From Actinomycetota bacterium (GTDB lineage: Bacteria > Actinomycetota > Thermoleophilia > Miltoncostaeales > Miltoncostaeaceae), in NCBI GenBank assembly GCA_005800465.1, contig SYFI01000082.1:1-14108 (forward strand): 14,108 nt of DNA, read 5' to 3'. This document shows, piece after piece, positions 7,623-14,108 of the stretch. A program made the translations under genes and the position numbers. Numbering within the stretch: position 1 is the first letter of the stretch; each line of letters starts with the position of its first letter. The notes beneath the pieces are model-generated. The model saw only the letters and a program-made list of their open reading frames with translations. It did no database searches and was not told the DNA's origin.

Positions 7623-8282
7623 CTACTCCTCCCCGGCTCCTGCGTCCTCCGACGAGTCGGACTCGACGGCGCCCTCGACGCCCTCTTCGCCAATGGTCTC
7701 GACGTCGGTGTCGGCCAGGTTCGCACGGGTAATCATGATCGAGGCGATACCGGCCTCGCCGTCGGTGATGATGGTGACGCCAGCAGGCGCGTTGAGGTCC
7801 GACACGTGCACCGAGCCACCCAGCTCAACCTCTGCGATGTCCAGCTCAATGGAGCGCGGCAGGGCATCCGGCAGGGCGCGCACGCGAACGGTGAGCGTGG
7901 TCTGGTCAAGGATGCCGCCTTCACGAACACCCACGGCCGAGCCGATGAGGATGACGGGCACGTCGGCCTCGACCTCGACGGTCAGGTCGACCTGCTGCAG
8001 GTCGAGGTGAGTGATGTCGTCACGCACCGGATCGCGATCCCACTGCTTGAACAGCACCGTGCGCGGAGGGTCGGAGTCGATGGTCAACTCGACGACCGCT
8101 GAACGCACACCACCGCGAGCGATGAGGCGACGGACCTCATACTCGTCCGCGAGGAAGGGCAGCGAGTCGCCGCCGGGCTGGTACAGCACGCCGGGCAGGC
8201 GCCCAGCCTTGCGAAGACGGCGCGTCTTGGCGCTACCGAACTCGGTGCGTGTGCTGACAGAAAGAGGAACGTGCTGCGACAT
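7623..8282 (-). CDS. rplY: 50S ribosomal protein bL25, CTC/TL5 long form
   Basis: Binds 5S rRNA in the large ribosomal subunit; the long form is often called general stress protein CTC. The 219-residue product has an N-terminal L25 domain (about 5-92), including KTRRLRKAGRLPGVLY (19-34) and the KQWDRDPVRDDITHLDL segment (about 79-95). A second TL5-type beta domain (about 98-187) with GVREGGILDQ (118-127) follows, then an acidic low-complexity tail (about 190-219). The ATG at 8280-8282 is preceded by GAAAGG (8292-8297) with a 9-nt spacer. It is the first gene of the housekeeping run, 50 nt after the transporter gene. In many Actinomycetota prs and glmU lie just upstream; here they are absent and an MMPL transporter takes that place. 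Confidence 0.96.
   Translation of the reverse strand: MSQHVPLSVSTRTEFGSAKTRRLRKAGRLPGVLYQPGGDSLPFLADEYEVRRLIARGGVRSAVVELTIDSDPPRTVLFKQWDRDPVRDDITHLDLQQVDLTVEVEADVPVILIGSAVGVREGGILDQTTLTVRVRALPDALPRSIELDIAEVELGGSVHVSDLNAPAGVTIITDGEAGIASIMITRANLADTDVETIGEEGVEGAVESDSSEDAGAGEE
7626..7634 (-). promoter_or_regulatory. Strong ribosome binding site of pth inside the rplY 3' end
   Basis: The minus strand reads GGGGAGGAG, directly followed by the rplY TAG stop and six more bases before the pth GTG. The near-perfect anti-Shine-Dalgarno match with a 9-nt spacer justifies the GTG start. It also means ribosomes terminating on rplY sit over the pth initiation site, so the two genes are probably coupled. 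Confidence 0.75.
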
Positions 8283-8321
8283 CTGGTGAAGCCTTTCTGG
8301 GTGGGTCCGGACCGACGGGGG

Positions 8322-8350
8322 AGGATAGCGACTCAGGGGCCTTCTCTCAC
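8322..8350 (-). promoter_or_regulatory. Candidate promoter of the rplY–pth–mfd run
   Basis: The minus strand carries GTGAGA (8345-8350; 4/6 match to TTGACA), a 17-nt spacer, and TATCCT (8322-8327; TANNNT type, 4/6 match to TATAAT). The spacing is ideal for a vegetative sigma factor, and the expected start near 8315 gives a leader of about 33 nt. A perfect 10-bp palindrome, GGTCCGGACC (8304-8313), falls just after the predicted start and could be an operator. The -35 lies inside the last codons of the transporter gene. Pattern-based only. Confidence 0.45.
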
Positions 8351-10462
8351 CCCAATCCGTTCATAAAGCTTGCGAAGGGGCTTTGGGGCCCACCAATTCC
8401 ACTTCCCGAGCAGCGCCATGAGCGACGGAACGAGCAGTGCACGGACGATCGTGGCATCAAGTGCGACGGCCAGCGCAGTGCCGAGACCAAGCTCCTTGAT
8501 GATGATGATGCGTGACGTTGCGAAGGCACCCATCGCGATGCAGAACAGCAGCGCTGCTCCCGTAACCACGCGCCCAGTGCGCTGCAGGCCGATGGCGACC
8601 GACTCGTGCTCGCCCACCCCACTGTCGCGCAGTTCCTTGATGCGTGACAGCAGAAATACCGCGTAATCGGTGGACAGCCCAAAAGCGAGCGCCCCGATAA
8701 GAATTGGCTGTGTCAGGTCAACCGCGCCGACCCCAGTGTACTGCAGCACTCCCTCGAGGCGACCATCTTGAAAGATGAGCACGAGTACGCCCAGCGTGGC
8801 GCCGAGCGTGAGCAGGTTCATGATCACCGCCTTGATGGGCAGGATCACCGATCCGGTCATCGCGAAGAGCGCGACGAGCGTGGCCAGCACGATTACCAGC
8901 ACTGCCCAGGGCAGGTGCGCTGCCAAACTCGTGCGCTGACCGACAAATAGTGACGTAAAGCCACCGATGAGCGCCGGATATGGTCCCGCGCGGGCATCAA
9001 TGGCATTCACCAAATCGATGCTGCGTTGGTTGAGGGGGGGCGCCTTGGAGTAGACGTCGACCTGCCACGTATTGCCGCCCAGATACCGGGCCGGGTGCAC
9101 AGTCTCAACGTCAGGGAGCGCTAACACGCCCTTCGACCAGTCGGCGATCTTGGCTCTGGCCGCCGAGGTATCGGGCGCGGTGATCGCCGCGAAGATCAGT
9201 GAGTACCGATCATCCGGGAACTCAACGGTCAGCGTCTCGTCCACCTGGCGAGCCGCCGAGGTCGCTGGCAGCACGTTGGAGTCGGTTGTGGTGAACCGGA
9301 TGCCAAGCGCCGGCAACGCCAACAGCACCATGAAGGCCCCACTCACAAGCGCCACGGCCACCGGTCGGCGCATAACGAACCTGGACAGCCGGTACCACCC
9401 GCCCGACTCCTCGACCGCATCTGCATGCTCGCTGCGTGCCCGCCAGCGCCGGGGAGCAAGTGCGTTGATGCGGTTTCCGAGCAGTGCCAGGACCGCGGGC
9501 AGCACCCCCACGGCGACGACGGCGGCGACCAGGGCCACCATCAGCCCTCCGAGTCCCATTGAGAACAGGAAGTTCTGGGGAAAGATCATGAGGCCCGCCA
9601 GCGCGGCACCCACCGTGATGGCGCTGAAGATGACGCTCTTGCCCGCGGTTCGGAGCGTGGCGGTGAGCGCGTCGAGGCCCGGGCCGGAGCGCGCGATCTC
9701 CTCGCGGTACCGCGACACGATGAGCAGGCTGTAATCGATTGCGAGCCCGAGGCCCAGGCCGGTTACCAGGTTGAGCGCGTACACGGACACGCCAAAGATC
9801 TGGTTGCTGACCCCGAGAAAGAAGAAACCCCCGAAGATGACGAGCGCGCCCATCACGGGCGGCAGCAGTGCGGCCACCAGCCCACGGAACACCCAGAGCG
9901 ACACCAGGAAGAGCAGGGGGAAAGCGATCAGCTCGGCCCGGATGAGATCCTCGCCCACGATCGCGCTGGTCTCTGCGGCGGCGGTCCATCCCCCGCCCAC
10001 CTGCACGCCATCCATATGCGAGAGCTTGTCGTGAAGACGTAGCGCCGCCACCTGCGACTGGCTGTCGTCGATGTTTCCGAAGTACGCGACCACGGTTGCC
10101 AGATCACCATTCCGTGACACCAGGCCGGCCCTGCCAGGCACCGGGCCCACCACGCGTGCCACATCTGGGTCGGCCTTCATGGTGTCGACTACATCCGCCA
10201 GTGCTGCCTGCCCCGTGGGTGATGCGATGGGCGTTCCGGGGTCGAGAATGGCCACCACCGATGGCACGGCGGATGCGCCGGTGGCGGCGACCACGGCATC
10301 CTGGGCCAGTACCGCCTGAGACGCGGGATCGTTGAAGCCACCCGACGACAACGATCCAACGAGGGCCGTGCCGATCCCGAGGGCGGCGGCACCCAGGATG
10401 AGCGCGATGATGATCACGCGAATCGGATGCGCCTGGGAGGTCCTCGCGATTCGGTCAAGCAT
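8333..10462 (-). CDS. MMPL/RND-family membrane transporter
   Basis: A proton-driven exporter of the MmpL type, probably moving lipids or other hydrophobic compounds across the cytoplasmic membrane; substrate unknown. The 709-residue protein has the duplicated RND layout. One membrane helix (about 15-37) precedes a first extracytoplasmic domain (about 40-170), then five helices to about 330. A second helix (about 366-388), a second outer domain (about 390-510) and five more helices end near 685. Both halves carry the Asp-Tyr proton-relay motif: GLGLAIDYSLL (D243-Y244), followed by SRYREE, and AFGLSTDYAVF (D599-Y600), followed by SRIKEL. These match the paired Asp-Tyr residues of mycobacterial MmpL3. 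The ATG at 10460-10462 has only a weak Shine-Dalgarno. The gene starts 36 nt after the large secreted-protein gene, so the two may be cotranscribed. No regulator or accessory MmpS gene is visible. Confidence 0.93.
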   Translation of the reverse strand: MLDRIARTSQAHPIRVIIIALILGAAALGIGTALVGSLSSGGFNDPASQAVLAQDAVVAATGASAVPSVVAILDPGTPIASPTGQAALADVVDTMKADPDVARVVGPVPGRAGLVSRNGDLATVVAYFGNIDDSQSQVAALRLHDKLSHMDGVQVGGGWTAAAETSAIVGEDLIRAELIAFPLLFLVSLWVFRGLVAALLPPVMGALVIFGGFFFLGVSNQIFGVSVYALNLVTGLGLGLAIDYSLLIVSRYREEIARSGPGLDALTATLRTAGKSVIFSAITVGAALAGLMIFPQNFLFSMGLGGLMVALVAAVVAVGVLPAVLALLGNRINALAPRRWRARSEHADAVEESGGWYRLSRFVMRRPVAVALVSGAFMVLLALPALGIRFTTTDSNVLPATSAARQVDETLTVEFPDDRYSLIFAAITAPDTSAARAKIADWSKGVLALPDVETVHPARYLGGNTWQVDVYSKAPPLNQRSIDLVNAIDARAGPYPALIGGFTSLFVGQRTSLAAHLPWAVLVIVLATLVALFAMTGSVILPIKAVIMNLLTLGATLGVLVLIFQDGRLEGVLQYTGVGAVDLTQPILIGALAFGLSTDYAVFLLSRIKELRDSGVGEHESVAIGLQRTGRVVTGAALLFCIAMGAFATSRIIIIKELGLGTALAVALDATIVRALLVPSLMALLGKWNWWAPKPLRKLYERIGVREGP

Positions 10463-10498
10463 GGGTCATCCGGGCTCTGGCGCGCACATCGAAACAAC

Positions 10499-12733
10499 CT
10501 AGGATAAACGTGCCCGCCATTCCGCGAGGAACGGGCGCGCAGCGGCGCCGAGTCGGTACGCGCCCACTCCGTTGGCCACCATCTCGCGCCCGGCGGGCGT
10601 GGATTCTGCCAGATGCCATGCGCAGCGCTGGGGCGTCACACATCCACTGGGCAGGCGTCCAGCGGGGTAGGCGGTGCTGCCGGTCATCAGCAGGTGCAGG
10701 TGGTTGGGGTCGCCTCCTGCGCGGCGGTACTCGGCGGTCATCGCTGCTGGGGCCCGGGTCCATTCGCGAACCGAGAAGGGTGACGTACCGCCCGTCGCGG
10801 TTCCGTGGTACATCTCCATCCAGACCCCGCCGGCGCGGGCCAGGCCTGCCATCACGGTGCGGTAGGTGCGGAAATGGGGCTTGCCGTCGCGACCCAGGTT
10901 GCGGTTGGGGCCACGCCCCGCCGCGATCGCGGTACTCATGGCGGGAGCGAGGTACACGTTCACCCGCGATGCCCACGTTCCCCCATATGGCGAGGGTTCA
11001 TCGAGCGCGGTAAATGCCGCTGCCAGACGTGAGGAGAGTGCCGGGGCGGGGGCCACTGGAACCCTGCCGCCCACCACCATCGGCGCAGCGGGATCGGCAG
11101 CCGCCGGAATGATCTCGTCGAGCCCCACCACATGCGACGGGGCGTCATCAATCGCGGCGCGGATGACGTCGGCCATCTCACCCGGGGACAGGTCCATGAG
11201 CTCATCAATGGTGACCTTCCCCACCATCCACTGCTCGTCGGCCGCACCGAATAGTGCGCTGGTGGACGGCTCCTGACGCCGGGCGCCCTGTGCACCAGAG
11301 AGCCCGGCCGCACCGTCGGACGGGCGCACGATGTCGCGCACTGCGGTGTCCATGTCGTAGAGCATTGCGGTGGCATGTGATCGCATGCGCGTCGTCACCC
11401 GTGCGGCCTCCGCGGCGCGGGTGCGGGCGACAGCGGGAAGCGAAAGAGTGGCAGTGGCCGTCTCACCGCTCGCAGTCCCGGCCACTGGATGGGCGGTCAA
11501 CGTTGCCCCGGTGACGGCACGGACCCCTCCAGGGATGCGCACGAGCGTCTGCCCGGCCCCGAGCCACACGACCACTGATGAGACGGCGGCCGCGCGACTG
11601 GCGACGGTGAACGTGACCTCGGCAGGGCGACTGAGGGTCACGGCCACGCGGCCTGCACCGCCCGCGGGTGCCAGCGCGGTGAGCGCGGTGATGCGCGGCG
11701 GCGTGCTCTCCACGACGCGGGGCGCAGGCGTGCGGGGTGTCGGGCTGACGGGGTTCGAGGGAGTGCTTGGGGTGGTTGCGTGAGCCTCGATGGCAACGCC
11801 CGTTGGATCCGAGCAATTACCCACCCGGTCGCAGGCCCGCAGGTAGAGCGTGCCGCCCGCATCAGTTGCCGCCACGGCCACGCGCATACCGGTTACCGAT
11901 GCCCAGGCGGTCTGCGTCCCCCCCTTCGACAGGAGTGACCACCCGTACGTCGTGGTGCCGGACCCTTGGTCGTATGACGCACCGAGCGCCACCGCCCCAC
12001 CACTGGCATCCACCGTGATGCTCTTGGACGACACAGACGGCACCGCGGGAGGGTCGAAATCGCTGAGGAGCGAAATGGTTGTGGTGGCTCCTGTCAGGCC
12101 AGAACTCGCTCGCCGGTACGCCTGCACCGAAATAACATTGGATGTGGGAATCGCCACCGGCGCCTGGGCCTCGGTACCCCAGATTCCGTTCGGTGATTGG
12201 AATCGCACATACGACGTCCCCGCAGCGGCGTCACCGGCGGCCCGGGCCGCGCTTACCGTCTGGCCACCCACGATTGCCCGCCAGCCATCGGCCGTGATTC
12301 GTGGGCCGGACAACGTGATGGTGGGTGCGGCGGGACGCGTGATGACGATCGGCGTTGCGGCATCGCACCAGTCCACCACACCGGTCGGCGGAGTGAGCTC
12401 AACCCGCCACGACCACGAGCCGGTGGTCAGGCCAGGGATGGTCGTGGCGGTCGTTCTGGTTCCTGCAGTGCGGACGCCGCTGACCGTGGCCAGTTGGCTC
12501 CAGGCCGCACTACTGCCGTACGGGCGCGCGAGGATGCGAGCCGATCCATTTGATGCCCACGTGCTGGGGAGCACCCACTGGAACGAGGCGCGATCGGGAG
12601 AGGACAGCGAAACGGCACCAGTTGTGCAGGCGGTGCCGACCGCGCCCGCCGATGAGGCCAGCACGCCAGCCGTGCAGAGCGTGGCCGCAATGAGGGCGAG
12701 GGGCTTGGCGGCTGTCAGAGAGGGCGCCTGCAC
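10499..12733 (-). CDS. Large secreted multidomain protein with Ig-like regions and unassigned C-terminal domain
   Basis: Function not recognised. From the preferred start the product is 744 residues. A Sec signal peptide (1-31) ends in SSAGA. A beta-rich region (about 35-315) looks like two or three Ig/fibronectin-type units, with possible disulfide cysteines at 36, 123, 301 and 307. A Thr/Ser/Pro linker (about 319-346) leads to another beta unit (about 347-434) and then a C-terminal alpha/beta domain (about 440-744) containing HVVGLDEI (534-541), RVNVYLAP, GGVWMEMYHG (635-644), HLHLLMTG (678-685) and a C698/C704 pair. Alternating short strands with acidic ends could be a TIM-barrel hydrolase, but this is speculation. 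The protein has only about five lysines. GTG at 12731-12733 is chosen because GGAAGGGAG lies 9 nt upstream and the signal peptide then starts normally. A GTG at 12754 would add seven residues and put the start inside a hairpin. Confidence 0.85.
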   Translation of the reverse strand: MQAPSLTAAKPLALIAATLCTAGVLASSAGAVGTACTTGAVSLSSPDRASFQWVLPSTWASNGSARILARPYGSSAAWSQLATVSGVRTAGTRTTATTIPGLTTGSWSWRVELTPPTGVVDWCDAATPIVITRPAAPTITLSGPRITADGWRAIVGGQTVSAARAAGDAAAGTSYVRFQSPNGIWGTEAQAPVAIPTSNVISVQAYRRASSGLTGATTTISLLSDFDPPAVPSVSSKSITVDASGGAVALGASYDQGSGTTTYGWSLLSKGGTQTAWASVTGMRVAVAATDAGGTLYLRACDRVGNCSDPTGVAIEAHATTPSTPSNPVSPTPRTPAPRVVESTPPRITALTALAPAGGAGRVAVTLSRPAEVTFTVASRAAAVSSVVVWLGAGQTLVRIPGGVRAVTGATLTAHPVAGTASGETATATLSLPAVARTRAAEAARVTTRMRSHATAMLYDMDTAVRDIVRPSDGAAGLSGAQGARRQEPSTSALFGAADEQWMVGKVTIDELMDLSPGEMADVIRAAIDDAPSHVVGLDEIIPAAADPAAPMVVGGRVPVAPAPALSSRLAAAFTALDEPSPYGGTWASRVNVYLAPAMSTAIAAGRGPNRNLGRDGKPHFRTYRTVMAGLARAGGVWMEMYHGTATGGTSPFSVREWTRAPAAMTAEYRRAGGDPNHLHLLMTGSTAYPAGRLPSGCVTPQRCAWHLAESTPAGREMVANGVGAYRLGAAARPFLAEWRARLS

Positions 12734-12742
12734 ACCCACATG

Positions 12743-12766
12743 CTCCCTTCCCACCCAATCGGGTGG
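12743..12766 (-). promoter_or_regulatory. Ribosome binding site and adjoining hairpin upstream of the large secreted-protein gene
   Basis: The minus strand carries CCACCC-GATT-GGGTGG, a 6-bp perfect stem with a 4-base loop (12751-12766). It shares its last base with GGAAGGGAG (12743-12751), the ribosome binding site for the GTG at 12731-12733. A stem abutting the Shine-Dalgarno could modulate initiation. Its position also argues against initiation at the GTG at 12754, which would be buried in the 3' arm of the stem. Confidence 0.55.
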
Positions 12767-12784
12767 AGCCCGTCACCCCCATCG

Positions 12785-12804
12785 CTTACCGCCGGGGCGG
12801 CAAG
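12785..12804 (-). terminator. GC-rich hairpin after the lysyl oxidase gene, possible terminator
   Basis: The minus strand reads CTTGCCGCC-CC-GGCGGTAAG, a nine-pair inverted repeat (one G-T pair; in RNA about eight pairs with a 4-base loop), beginning 14 nt after the lysyl oxidase stop codon. No T-run follows, so it is not a classical intrinsic terminator; actinobacterial terminators often lack the U-tract. It could instead be part of a structured leader for the downstream secreted-protein gene. Confidence 0.4.
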
Positions 12805-12818
12805 TCTTTACAAATCGT

Positions 12819-13658
12819 TCACGGACCGGCCGTTGCGACACATGGCTGATCTGGTGCGCCGCTGGTGGCCGCGCATTCGGCGAGCGTCGTCACGGAGGGA
12901 ACCTTTCCCCAACCCGCTCTGGCGCCGATCTCGATGAGGGTTGATGCAACGTCATCTGAGCGGTCGCCCACCACGAACCGCTTCTGGGGATCGGCCCGGT
13001 GCACCAACACGTAGCGGCCCGCTGGAACGTGCGTGATGTCGATGTACTGGAACTCAAGATTTGCGGCGTAGTCGTCGGCGTACCCCACGTCGATACCCAT
13101 GCGCATGCGCGTGAGTCCGGGGAGAAACCGACCACAGTTGGTGTTGATGGCGGGTACCACGGGCGCGCCCGGCACCGGCGGCTCCATCGTGAAGCGGCTG
13201 CCGAGGCAGAAGCCCACCTTGTGCCCCTCACTTACGAGCACGCCGCTCACCGTGTCGCGCAATTCGAATGCTTCAAACTGAAGGACGTGCCAGTGGTTAT
13301 GGCCGGACGGCGTGTACCGCATACCGCCCGCGATCGGCACGCGCACCCGGGTGCCATCGGTCTGCACGATCTCCTGAGTGACAGTCATCACAGAGCGGCG
13401 ACGGTCGCGGGTTCCGTTGAGGATGAGCGGCCCTTGCCCGTCGTTGCCCACGGCCGACGCAAACGTGAGCACCACGCGCCCATGCGGCGCGGTGCGCGCC
13501 GAAATCCCGTACGGCGGCAGCTGGTGAAGATCGGGGAGCAGGCCACCATCGGTGACCACACCGCCCACGGCTGCGGTGACCACCGCCCCGAGCGCCACGA
13601 CCATTGCGCCGATAAGCCCCGCGAGGATGGGCGGGCGCGTTGGAGATCGACGTGGCAT
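12819..13658 (-). CDS. Secreted lysyl oxidase family protein with intact copper and LTQ residues
   Basis: Lysyl oxidases are copper amine oxidases that convert lysine side chains, or amines, to aldehydes with release of ammonia and peroxide. The 279-residue product has a basic N-terminus and one hydrophobic segment (about 11-33; signal peptide or anchor), then a beta-rich domain. GHNHWH (119-124) supplies the three copper histidines 120, 122 and 124. EGHKVGFCL (144-152) aligns with GHKASFCL of animal LOX, so K147 corresponds to the cofactor lysine. Y197, followed by six residues and then QYIDIT (204-209), aligns with the animal cofactor tyrosine before CQWVDIT. VPAGRY (211-216) and the following D/N-rich strand also fit. 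Cysteines 151, 175, 262 and 273 could form two disulfides. The ATG at 13656-13658 is preferred; an ATG at 13721 would overlap the divergent ppa start and spoil the signal sequence. Substrate unknown. Confidence 0.9.
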   Translation of the reverse strand: MPRRSPTRPPILAGLIGAMVVALGAVVTAAVGGVVTDGGLLPDLHQLPPYGISARTAPHGRVVLTFASAVGNDGQGPLILNGTRDRRRSVMTVTQEIVQTDGTRVRVPIAGGMRYTPSGHNHWHVLQFEAFELRDTVSGVLVSEGHKVGFCLGSRFTMEPPVPGAPVVPAINTNCGRFLPGLTRMRMGIDVGYADDYAANLEFQYIDITHVPAGRYVLVHRADPQKRFVVGDRSDDVASTLIEIGARAGWGKVPSVTTLAECAATSGAPDQPCVATAGP

Positions 13659-13664
13659 GTGCCA

Positions 13665-13670
13665 AGGGTA
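13665..13670 (-). promoter_or_regulatory. Candidate -10 element for a leaderless lysyl oxidase transcript
   Basis: The minus strand reads TACCCT, then TGGCAC, then the ATG of the lysyl oxidase gene. TACCCT fits TANNNT, and the 6-nt distance puts the transcription start on the A of ATG, the usual geometry for leaderless actinobacterial genes. No Shine-Dalgarno precedes this ATG, which agrees. No convincing -35 was found. Confidence 0.4.
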
Positions 13671-13719
13671 TTGCATGCTCGGGGGGCCATCAGGCGCGCA
13701 GGGTGTCACCATCGCCCCC

Positions 13720-14108
13720 ATGCAAAGTGACGACGACGTGATGGTTCAGGTGGAGATCCCCGCGGGGTCCCGCAACAAGTACGAGATGGACGAGGAGAGC
13801 GGTCGCATCATGCTCGACCGCATGCTCTTTACGGCCATGCGGTACCCGGCCGACTACGGCTATATCGAGGGGACCCTCGCCGAAGATGGCGACCCTCTCG
13901 ATGCCCTCGTGCTGCTGGGCGAGCCCACGTTCCTCGGCTGCTGGATCCGTGCCCGTCCCGTGGCGGTGTTCCACATGAGTGATGAGAAGGGACACGACGA
14001 GAAGGTCATCCTCGTGCCGCTGAAGGATCCGCAGTGGTCGGGTATAGAGGACATCACCGACGTGAACCCCAACCTGCTCAACGAGATTGAGCACTTCTTC
14101 ACCGTCTA
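13720..14108 (+). CDS. ppa: Inorganic pyrophosphatase, family I, 3' end cut by window edge
   Basis: Hydrolyses pyrophosphate to phosphate in the cytosol, driving biosynthetic reactions that release PPi. 129 complete codons are visible; family members are about 160-175 residues, so roughly 35-45 are missing. Family I residues are all present: EIPAGSRNKYE (K20, E22), LDR (R34), YPADYGYIEGT (Y42, Y46), EDGDPLDALVLL (metal-binding D56, D58, D61) and SDEKGHDEKVILVP (D88, D93, K95). The visible end, IEHFFTV, is the conserved segment just before the active-site Tyr-Lys. The ATG at 13720 is used, but no good Shine-Dalgarno is seen; the ATG at 13741 is an alternative that would shorten the product by seven residues. 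It is the only plus-strand gene and diverges from the lysyl oxidase gene across 61 nt. Confidence 0.96.
   Translation, partial: MQSDDDVMVQVEIPAGSRNKYEMDEESGRIMLDRMLFTAMRYPADYGYIEGTLAEDGDPLDALVLLGEPTFLGCWIRARPVAVFHMSDEKGHDEKVILVPLKDPQWSGIEDITDVNPNLLNEIEHFFTV

Noticed and set aside
8499..8511. GATGATGATGATG microrepeat
   Set aside because: It simply encodes an isoleucine run in a transporter segment and is too short to be a meaningful repeat.
10463..10498. Terminator or promoter between the secreted-protein gene and the MMPL gene
   Set aside because: The 36 nt hold no convincing hairpin, T-run or -10/-35 pair, so readthrough is the simplest reading.
12743..12810. Possible cyclic-di-GMP (GEMM), ydaO or ZTP riboswitch in the leader of the secreted-protein gene
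   Set aside because: There is a loose resemblance (AAAG-C, paired stems, G-rich junctions) but the conserved cores such as GACGCAAAGCC of GEMM or the CAGCTAACC end of ydaO are missing, so I do not name a class.
13690..14094. 134-codon minus-strand frame opposite ppa
   Set aside because: The plus strand here encodes a pyrophosphatase with all catalytic residues; the antisense frame has no recognisable features.

Overview
The window is high-GC bacterial DNA, almost wall-to-wall coding, with nearly every gene on the minus strand. The order rplY–pth–mfd–…–prsA-like–mazG–eno is a housekeeping neighbourhood typical of Actinomycetota. High GC, several GTG starts, 4-nt gene overlaps, and a MazG with the short actinobacterial N-terminal domain agree with that phylum. 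I cannot assign class or genus from sequence alone. Enolase (left edge) and inorganic pyrophosphatase (right edge) are cut by the window ends.

Right-hand part (about 8.3–14.1 kb): a plus-strand inorganic pyrophosphatase gene (ppa, partial) diverges from a minus-strand envelope/extracellular block. In transcription order this block is: (1) a lysyl-oxidase-family secreted protein that keeps the three-His copper motif and both the Lys and Tyr that form the LTQ cofactor in animal lysyl oxidases; (2) a 744-residue secreted multidomain protein with beta-rich Ig-like regions, a Thr/Pro linker and a C-terminal domain I cannot assign; (3) an MMPL/RND-family transporter with both Asp-Tyr proton-relay pairs. 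The first two genes are separated by an 85-base leader holding two strong inverted repeats.

Central and left part (1–8.3 kb): a tight housekeeping run, very likely one or two operons. It starts at a candidate promoter just inside the 3' end of the transporter gene. In order it encodes ribosomal protein bL25/CTC (rplY), peptidyl-tRNA hydrolase (pth), transcription-repair coupling factor (mfd), a small DedA/VTT-like membrane protein, a PrsA/SurA-like lipoprotein foldase, MazG nucleotide pyrophosphohydrolase and enolase. pth/mfd and mfd/DedA-like overlap by 4 nt, and prsA-like/mazG are 4 nt apart, so translational coupling is likely. The prsA-like gene also has its own candidate leaderless promoter.

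Together the left block covers translation quality control (pth, rplY), DNA repair (mfd), nucleotide-pool cleansing (mazG), extracytoplasmic folding (prsA-like) and glycolysis (eno). MazG releases pyrophosphate, which the pyrophosphatase at the other edge hydrolyses. The most unusual content is the lysyl oxidase and its large secreted neighbour. There is no CRISPR array, rRNA, tRNA, insertion sequence or phage gene that I can see, and no gene-free stretch over 300 bases.
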